A stretch of DNA of 64,000 nt from assembly GCA_025084515.1 (NCBI GenBank), contig JAJAGP010002181.1, forward strand, positions 62,001 to 126,000. The letters run 5' to 3'. Shown here piece after piece: positions 60,601-64,000 of this stretch. The stretch's first letter is position 1, and each line of letters starts with the position of its first letter. The notes beneath the pieces are model-generated. The model worked only from the letters and a program-made list of their open reading frames with translations. It made no database searches and was not told the DNA's origin. The position numbers and the translations under genes were made by a program. Source of the DNA: Ancistrus triradiatus. Lineage: Eukaryota; Chordata; Actinopteri; Siluriformes; Loricariidae.

Positions 60601-63558
60601 CACAGACGTATCCATAACCATATCACAGACTTATCAATCACCCTATCACAGATTATAATAAACCCTATCACCAACTTATCATAACCCTATCACAAACTTA
60701 TCAATAACCTATCACAGACTTATCAATAACCCTATCACAGACTTATCAATAACCCTATCACAGACTTATCAATAAAAACCCTATCACAAGACTTATCAAT
60801 AAACCCTATCACAAACCTTATCAATAACCCTATCACAGACTTATCAATAACCCTATCACAGACTTATCAATAACCCTATCACAGACTTGTCAATAACCCT
60901 ATCACAAAACTTATCAATAAACCTATCACAAACTTATCAATCGCCTATCACAGGACTTATCACTAACCCTATCACAAACTTATCAATAAACCCTATCACA
61001 AAGACTTATCAATAACCCTATCACAGGACTTATCAATAACCCTATTCACAGACTTATCAATAACCCTATCACAAAACTTATCAATAAACCCTATCAAACA
61101 AACTTATTCAATAACCCTATCACAGTGACTTATCAATAACCCTATCACAGACTTATCAATAAAACCCTATCACAGACTTATCAACAACCCTATCACAAAC
61201 TTATATCAATAAACCCTCATCACAAACTTATTCAAAACCCTATCACAGGACTTGTCAAAAACCTATCACAAAATATTCATAACCCTATCAAAACTAATCA
61301 ATAACCCTATCACAGGACGTATCAATAACCCTATCACAGATTATCAAAGCCCTACCCCAGGAATTATCAATAACCTATCACAAAACTTATCAATAATCCT
61401 ATCACCAAAATTATCAATAACCCTATCACAGACTATCAATAACCTATCACAGGGATTATCATAACCCTATCACAACTTATCAAAAAATATAACCTATCAC
61501 AGACTTATTCAAATAACCCTAGCACAGACTTATCAATAACCTTTTCACGGACTTATTCAATATAATCTATCACAGACTGTCCTAACCCTATACAGACTTA
61601 TCAATAACCCTATCACAAACTTATCAAGACCCTATACAGAATATCAATACCCTATCACAAAAACTATCAATAACCTATCACAGACTATCAATAACCCTAT
61701 CACAGACTTATCAAAACCCTATCACAAACTATTCAAGAATTCCTATCACAGACTTGTCAATAACCCTATCACAGACTTATCAATAACCCTATCACAAACT
61801 TATCAATAACCCTATCACAAACTTATCAATAACCCTATCACAGACTTGTCAATAACCCTATCACAAACTTATCAATAACCCTATCACAGACTTATCAATA
61901 GCCCTACCACAGACTTATCAATAATCCTATCCCATTGATAAATCACACCGCCCACCACCCTGTTTGAGTTTGTGAACCTTCGAATAATAAAACAAAGAGG
62001 ATTTCAGTATAAGAGGATTTCAGTATAAAATATGTCTTTGTGTTAACAGAGAGACATTGCTGTACGAAGGGAGGCCAGTAATGACGTCAATTTTATAGTA
62101 ATGAAGTAACAAAAATTCGAAACGGTCCCGCTTTAAAATATCATGATTATCTTTGTTTTAATTGAGAGAAATATATTCAAATATATCATCGCTTTTCATA
62201 CACGCCTAATCCCACCTAGGTTACAGGGAGCCATGGCATAACTGGCAGCACAGGGCAAAGGGCAGGACCACTTGTGTTTGGAATGTCGGAGGAAACCCAC
62301 ACAAACACGGGGAGAACATACAAACTCCACACAGGTGGTGGCCAGGCCGGGACTCAAACCCAGGTCTCTGGAGCTGTGAGGCAACAGCAATCACCACTGC
62401 TCCATCAGGCCACTCTCGGAATTCATAAACCCCTCATAATTAATTAATGTTAGTGCTTGTTCAGTGATATTATAAATAATAAAGCTAACTAAAATTATGA
62501 TACTGATTATTGCTATTATTCTTCTTGCTGTCGTTCCTGGATTTTAAATGTTTTATAACTTGGTCAAAGAAATGTTGTCTTTGAGGTCGTTCAGTAAAGC
62601 ATGCCCCCTGATGGTTATGTGTAGAACAGCTCAATGTGATGTTCAGTAAAGTATTAATGAGAGGAAACTGTTACATTTATTATTTTTTAACTACATTTCA
62701 ATTATTTTATCATTCATGTTTTTGCTAACACAGGGAGCAGAGAGAAAGATCCGAGACGAGGAGAGGAAACAGAACAGCAAGAAATCTAAAGGTCAGTAAG
62801 TAAGCAAGCAAGCAATAATGTTAATAAAGACTTAAAATAAAATAAATAAATTAAAATGTTATCTTGGACAATTTTAAATAAGATAATATGAAATTTCATG
62901 AATTCTAAACCAAACAAAAAGAAAATAAATAAATAAATAAAAAATGGCTATAACAGAAATTAAATAACTATTATTATTATTAGCAAGTTAAAACATTTGT
63001 TAATTTTTCATTATGAGATCATTAAAAAAGATTAGATTAAATATAAATATGAACAGAGAGTTTTCTAAAAGAATACAGAATAAATAAAAAAATGTAAAAA
63101 TGAAGTTAATGAGAATCTTATGATAATTAGAAATGTGATTCTATTTCAGTTGTTTTTACTTTTTAAGATCAGTTCATAATCTATCCAGTAGTGATTGTCA
63201 CCGCCTGTAATTATTATAAATGTAAATATTGCATTGTAATTAATTAATTCCTGATAGAATTATGATCCATCGTGTTTTTTAGGGAAGGATGCTGGAGCTG
63301 GAGCGGTGACTCTTCCTAAAAAGGGTGACACTACACTGTTTAAGACGATGACAGATCTGGAGGCTCAGCCGGTTCTCTTCATCCCCGATGTGCACTTTGG
63401 GAATCTGCAGAGAGCAGCTCAGGTACCAATGAGCTGGCTTTAGACTGGGTTTAGTTTAGCTTAAGAGCCAGATTTTTGTCATTGATTCTGATTTAATTCA
63501 TGTATTTAATCTGATTTCAGGTTTTTGCTTTTAACACTGAAGAACTTGAGAGAGAAGG
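38685..63558 (+). CDS. grhl2: grhl2, grainyhead-like transcription factor 2 (5' part)
   Basis: Grhl2 is a nuclear factor of the grainyhead/CP2 family that activates epithelial adhesion and barrier genes. Twelve coding exons in the window join in phase to 1,415 nt (471 codons plus 2 nt); mammalian GRHL2 has about 625 residues, so the last exons lie beyond 64000. The N-terminal block SYTSEDEAWRSYLENPLTAA (exon 2) and NGDEDSAAALGLLYEYYK form the transactivation part. Exon 4 is the diverged linker. Exons 6-11 hold the CP2-type DNA-binding domain, with blocks such as [20 protein letters not shown] (joined codons across exons 7-8) and IQIDTYSYNNRSNKP. The C-terminal dimerisation region is missing from the window. 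Synteny and residue matches favour GRHL2 over GRHL1; which teleost copy (a or b) is unknown. Confidence 0.95.
38970..39037. repeat. (AAT)n-(ATT)n perfect palindrome
   Basis: About 13 AAT units run straight into about 9 ATT units, so a stretch of roughly 60 bp can fold into a hairpin with almost no loop. Slipped or cruciform structure and sequencing errors are both likely here. Confidence 0.9.
40370..40565 (+). mobile_element. tRNA-derived SINE in grhl2 intron 1
   Basis: Contains an A-box-like 'TTGGTACAGAGGTTAACTTG' and a B-box-like 'GGTTTGAGTCCC' at about 40431, followed by a SINE body ending in an ATAAA-like stretch near 40562. Confidence 0.55.
41853..41985. mobile_element. Solitary Tc1-type terminal repeat
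   Basis: Begins ACAGTGCCTTGCAAAAGTTT and continues with the 'CCACATTTCAGGCTTTAAAC' block, a terminal sequence of a common fish Tc1-like family. No transposase and no opposite end are visible. Confidence 0.65.
42328..42920. repeat. 0.6-kb CA-rich array with CGCGTGCGC interruptions
   Basis: 593 bp almost wholly of CA, broken by CAGA and by GCGTGCGCA or CGCGCGCA motifs that recur several times in longer phrases, so the array has higher-order structure. A complementary (TG)n lies at 43056-43110 on the same strand, 135 bp away. All open frames across it are repeat translations. Confidence 0.95.
43623..43638. repeat. (GT)8 upstream of grhl2 exon 2
   Basis: Eight GT units ending 11 bp before the exon-2 boundary, in the acceptor tract. 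They pair in complement with the (AC)29 just after the exon. Confidence 0.9.
43650..43836 (+). CDS. grhl2: grhl2 coding exon 2
   Basis: 187 nt, entering in phase 2 and leaving in phase 0. The acceptor is GTTGCAG (ends 43649). It encodes NKRLVVVVPNEPYLHARRSY, then TSEDEAWRSYLENPLTAATK and AMMSINGDEDSAAALGLLYE, ending YYK. The donor GTTATTAC is weak and runs at once into (AC)29. This is the most conserved N-terminal block of the family. Confidence 0.97.
43843..43900. repeat. (AC)29 at the exon-2 donor of grhl2
   Basis: Twenty-nine AC units beginning 6 bp after the exon-2 donor GT. Confidence 0.95.
44540..44607 (+). CDS. grhl2: grhl2 coding exon 3
   Basis: 68 nt, phase 0 to phase 2. Acceptor GTTCAG, then GTTCCTAAAG. 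It encodes VPKDKRVLPSSKAVEGSEDQ and EK plus two bases. Donor GTCAGT is followed by (CT)24 and (CA)15. VPKDKR matches the start of exon 3 in mammalian GRHL genes. Confidence 0.93.
44615..44692. repeat. (CT)24(CA)15 at the exon-3 donor
   Basis: (CT)24 at 44615-44662 then (CA)15 at 44663-44692, starting 7 bp into intron 3. The intron is only 239 bp, and its far end carries (GT)18. Confidence 0.95.
44803..44838. repeat. (GT)18 at the exon-4 acceptor
   Basis: Eighteen GT units ending 8 bp before exon 4 (ATGTTCAG then CACC), in place of a polypyrimidine tract. Confidence 0.95.
44847..45171 (+). CDS. grhl2: grhl2 coding exon 4
   Basis: 325 nt, phase 2 to phase 0. It encodes the low-conservation linker, including VQVLKSVPVNLSLTAESHES, VATVKAEVYAPTF and SPDSTYEEESNE. 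The donor GTAACC is weaker than average. The VQVLK-VPVNLSL and PDSTY blocks are landmark matches to GRHL2. Confidence 0.94.
45821..45876 (+). CDS. grhl2: grhl2 coding exon 5
   Basis: 56 nt, phase 0 to phase 2. Acceptor GTTGCAG, donor GTGAGT. It encodes KYRPLTLTSNEFIYNQSE. It is placed by the GRHL2 exon pattern and by phase compatibility with exon 6. Confidence 0.88.
46217..47783 (-). mobile_element. Full-length Tc1-like transposon relic in grhl2 intron 5
   Basis: The inverted ends CAGTCGTATGAAAACGTTTG and CAAACTATTTCATACGACTG are flanked by TA. Length 1.57 kb. On the minus strand, broken frames keep DDE-region blocks: 'VLCTDETKIKLFGHN' (about 46910-46960) and 'KFGGGSIMLWDCV' (about 46825-46865). 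The helix-turn-helix region (about 47240-47440) is frameshifted, so the element is inactive. Confidence 0.85.
48398..48431. repeat. (TG)17 at the exon-6 acceptor of grhl2
   Basis: Seventeen TG units ending only 4 bp before the exon-6 boundary (TACAG, exon starts at 48436), so they replace the polypyrimidine tract. I saw no (CA)n near the donor of the same intron. Confidence 0.95.
48436..48592 (+). CDS. grhl2: grhl2 coding exon 6
   Basis: 157 nt, phase 2 to phase 0. It encodes DTFQYTLDASKSLRQKQGEG then PMSYLNKGQFYAVTLNEMSS and ending HPISKVR. Donor GTAAGAG. It is the start of the CP2-type DNA-binding domain. Confidence 0.97.
48688..48799 (+). CDS. grhl2: grhl2 coding exon 7
   Basis: 112 nt, phase 0 to phase 1. 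Acceptor TTTCTCAG, donor GTACCA. It encodes SVIMVVFSEDKNRDEQLKYW then [17 protein letters not shown]. The intron before it is only 95 bp. Nearly identical to mammalian GRHL2. Confidence 0.97.
48800..52595 (+). other. grhl2 intron 7
   Basis: 3.8 kb. It contains (CA)n at 48951-48996, 49160-49190 and 49944-50026, an antisense SINE piece at 49192-49290, a fuller antisense SINE at 51455-51622 (GAACATGCAAACTCCACACA core), and a poly-G/C stretch at 51281-51290. No coding segment was seen. Confidence 0.75.
52596..52690 (+). CDS. grhl2: grhl2 coding exon 8
   Basis: 95 nt, phase 1 to phase 0. Acceptor TTACAG, donor GTAATG. It encodes [20 protein letters not shown] then SFTWDVNEEAK. Core of the DNA-binding domain. 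Confidence 0.97.
53040..53205 (-). mobile_element. Possible solo LTR remnant
   Basis: Organised like the nearby gypsy LTR ('GGTTGCAAAAAATAAAGGTT', 'TTATTAAACAAAACTCGACA', then a GC-rich part), with AATAAA-like signals. There is no paired copy and no target duplication that I can see, so this is a weak call. Confidence 0.25.
53361..53442. repeat. (TGCG/TG)n microsatellite
   Basis: Mixed TG and TGCG units with alternating purine-pyrimidine throughout. Another TG/CG run lies at 54579-54632. Both are in grhl2 intron 8. Confidence 0.9.
53560..53760 (-). mobile_element. LINE-like 3' end with ATTAG pentamer tail
   Basis: The (TTAGA)n tail at 53551-53567 followed by 'TCAACTTTATTGTCGTTACA' and 'CATGTACAGGTACAATGCAA' resembles a 3'-end repeat common in fish genomes, antisense. 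I cannot name the family with confidence. Confidence 0.4.
54982..55346 (-). repeat. 3' LTR of the Ty3/gypsy element
   Basis: 365 bp. On the minus strand it begins TGTCATGCC and ends at the target duplication; the terminal CA has become GA through a change at 54983. It keeps a TATA box (TATAAAAG, 55260-55253) about 30 bp upstream of CGCGAGGTCT (55230-55221), the likely RNA start. A purine run (AGAGGAGAGG) lies just upstream at about 55350-55362 and fits a polypurine tract. Confidence 0.9.
55465..56215 (-). pseudogene. Integrase C-terminal part and chromodomain (broken)
   Basis: The open stretch at 56215-55517 begins near the integrase catalytic Glu (in SGYHPQSNGETEQLNQ) and continues through the GPF-like region (GPFMIIKQVNPMSYHLQLP). 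It enters the chromodomain (YRVNRLLDSRRGAGGIEYLI). A TAG interrupts the chromodomain right after its DW, but homologous residues continue in the same frame to about 55465. This is an old genomic copy; it is described only as broken. Confidence 0.9.
56216..57644 (-). pseudogene. RT (C-terminal part), RNase H and integrase N-terminal region
   Basis: The open frame 57644-56397 holds the YIDD catalytic box of reverse transcriptase near its start, the FLGFANFYRRFIRNFS motif, RNase H (LTDHKNLENF, SYRAGSQNKKADALSR) and the integrase zinc-binding region (H-H...CAEC). It then shifts frame before the integrase core. The first core Asp region lies at about 56430, and the DRGPQFT second-Asp motif at about 56270, in different frames. 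Confidence 0.92.
57658..58398 (-). pseudogene. Zinc knuckle joined directly to RT; protease deleted
   Basis: A CCHC knuckle (C-x2-C-x4-H-x4-C, about 58290-58335) is followed after only about 25 residues by the pre-RT segment and the RT fingers and palm (DYRGLNDITVKYKYPLP, FTKLDLRSTYNLIR, YQVMPYGLAN). No DSG/DTG protease motif lies between. The frame ends at a TAG just before the YIDD region, where a single-base frameshift also occurs. Confidence 0.9.
58399..59103 (-). pseudogene. Gag of the Ty3/gypsy element
   Basis: The ATG at 59103-59101 begins MESAGLEDRLSRQEEKMEEI. The body contains the capsid-like block with FVISLLTGKAKQWGTALW and FKEVFDHPV. A TGA at 58401-58399 separates it from the zinc knuckle in the same frame, probably a decayed CGA codon. 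The ATG lies only 18 bases from the 5' LTR. Confidence 0.9.
59109..59120 (-). other. Putative self-priming primer-binding site
   Basis: Directly inside the 5' LTR the minus strand reads GAAGACCTCGCC. It is not complementary to a typical tRNA 3' end (no TGG start). Nine bases (AGACCTCGC) are exactly complementary to GCGAGGTCT at the predicted RNA 5' end in the 3' LTR (55229-55221). This is the arrangement known for the Tf1/sushi group. Confidence 0.7.
59121..59488 (-). repeat. 5' LTR of the Ty3/gypsy element
   Basis: 368 bp, TG...CA ends on the minus strand (TGTCACGCC to CGTTACA). Its TATA box has become TTTAAAAG (about 59399-59392), and the CGCGAGG start region has become CACAAGG by two C-to-T changes at CpG sites. 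Confidence 0.92.
59660..59818 (+). CDS. grhl2: grhl2 coding exon 9
   Basis: 159 nt, phase 0 at both ends. Acceptor TTTTTCAG, donor GTCTCC. It encodes [20 protein letters not shown] then LPLMIQIDTYSYNNRSNKPL and ending CQIKVFCDK, one of the most conserved DNA-binding segments in the family. An acceptor-like CTCCTCTCAG lies inside the exon but need not be used. Confidence 0.97.
60480..61940. repeat. 23-bp minisatellite in grhl2 intron 9
   Basis: About 60 copies of a unit containing ATCAATAACCCTATCACAGA preceded by CTT. Copies near the edges are regular; those in the middle (about 60560-61760) carry many single-base indels. On the minus strand each unit contains TGATAG and TGATAA, both fitting WGATAR. 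Confidence 0.95.
62195..62415 (-). mobile_element. tRNA-derived SINE, near complete, antisense
   Basis: On the minus strand it reads a tRNA-like head with B-box-like GGGTTTGAGTCCC (about 62352-62365), then GTGTGGAGTTTGTATGTTCT and CCCGTGTTTGTGTGGGTTTC. It ends with a conserved 3' part near 62200. One of the best SINE copies here. Confidence 0.7.
62734..62791 (+). CDS. grhl2: grhl2 coding exon 10
   Basis: 58 nt, phase 0 to phase 1. Acceptor AACACAG, donor GTCAGT. It encodes GAERKIRDEERKQNSKKSK, the basic segment that follows the DNA-binding core in GRHL proteins. Confidence 0.96.
63283..63422 (+). CDS. grhl2: grhl2 coding exon 11
   Basis: 140 nt, phase 1 to phase 0. Acceptor TTTTTTAG, donor GTACCA. 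It encodes KDAGAGAVTLPKKGDTTLFK then TMTDLEAQPVLFIPDVHFGN and LQRAAQ. The QPVLFIPDVHF block is diagnostic of GRHL proteins. Confidence 0.97.
63521..63558 (+). CDS. grhl2: grhl2 coding exon 12
   Basis: 38 nt, phase 0 to phase 2. Acceptor TGATTTCAG, donor GTGAGAG followed by a (GA)n run. It encodes VFAFNTEELERE plus two bases. The remaining 3' exons lie beyond 64000. Confidence 0.88.
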
Positions 63559-63560
63559 GT

Positions 63561-63595
<35 letters not shown>

Positions 63596-64000
63596 TGCAT
63601 TATGACATCATCAGTACATGACATCACACAAAGCATTTATCTTAAATCAAGGTCAAAGCTAACCTATATATAAACAAAAGTAAAACTCCCCACAGGAGCT
63701 AATACTTTAATTAAAACCAAGAAACTTTACAAATTACAAAAGAGATAAAAATTTGTCCTGATCAGGTGGTTTAGTTCAGGGTATTTAGGTGAACACGAAC
63801 ACCCACCAACACACAGCTGACTTCACCAAAAGGCTTAATCTCTACAGCTCTATGGATATTTATAATGTGTATTATTTAAAAATATTTAATTATTGTATTC
63901 AATTTATTTTATTAGAGAAGAACCCAGATTTCAAACATATTGAGCTTTTAAGCTTTTTTTTAGTCGTATTGTTTATCTCTATTAGGACTGTTTCTGCTTT

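Overview
The window is vertebrate nuclear DNA and almost certainly teleost. It carries spliced genes with GT-AG introns, very dense (CA)n/(TG)n microsatellites, several Tc1-like transposons, tRNA-derived SINEs of the fish HE1/DANA type, an L2-like LINE and a chromodomain Ty3/gypsy (sushi-type) retrotransposon. I cannot fix the species; an ostariophysan such as a catfish is a guess from the repeat families. The gene order 14-3-3 (minus) - znf706 (minus) - grhl2 (plus) matches the conserved vertebrate block YWHAZ-ZNF706-GRHL2.

Layout. 1-6400: 3' flank of the 14-3-3 gene, holding an hAT-like MITE, two Tc1 relics, SINE pieces and a probable long 3' UTR. 6403-13440: a 14-3-3 beta/zeta-class gene on the minus strand, with five coding exons, a noncoding first exon and a CRE/CCAAT promoter; a 30-bp minisatellite fills one intron. 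13.5-19.9 kb: intergenic, including an eroded L2 LINE. 19.9-25.6 kb: znf706 on the minus strand, two coding exons with a full-length Tc1 relic in its 5' intron. 25.66-29.34 kb: a 32-bp minisatellite. Inside it two long blocks are the same unit with every T read as G, and in their cores also C read as A. 29.3-38.2 kb: intergenic, with Tc1-like and pogo-like elements and an 11-bp minisatellite. 38.2-64 kb: the 5' two-thirds of grhl2 on the plus strand, twelve coding exons giving about 471 residues, cut by the window end. Its introns hold a 0.6-kb CA-rich array, a Tc1 relic, an antisense Ty3/gypsy element with both LTRs and a 23-bp GATA-motif-rich minisatellite.

Function. The three genes do not form one pathway. 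14-3-3 proteins bind phosphoserine/threonine clients, Znf706 is a tiny C2H2 protein linked to exit from pluripotency, and Grhl2 is an epithelial master transcription factor. Most long open frames in the window are microsatellite or minisatellite translations and are not listed as genes.

The most notable observations are: the nested T-to-G and C-to-A conversion of the 25.66-29.34 kb satellite (probably a base-calling artefact, but a striking one); (AC)n/(GT)n pairs placed at grhl2 splice sites; a likely self-priming site in the retrotransposon; and a diverged 14-3-3 paralogue. I found no new biological system that I could defend.
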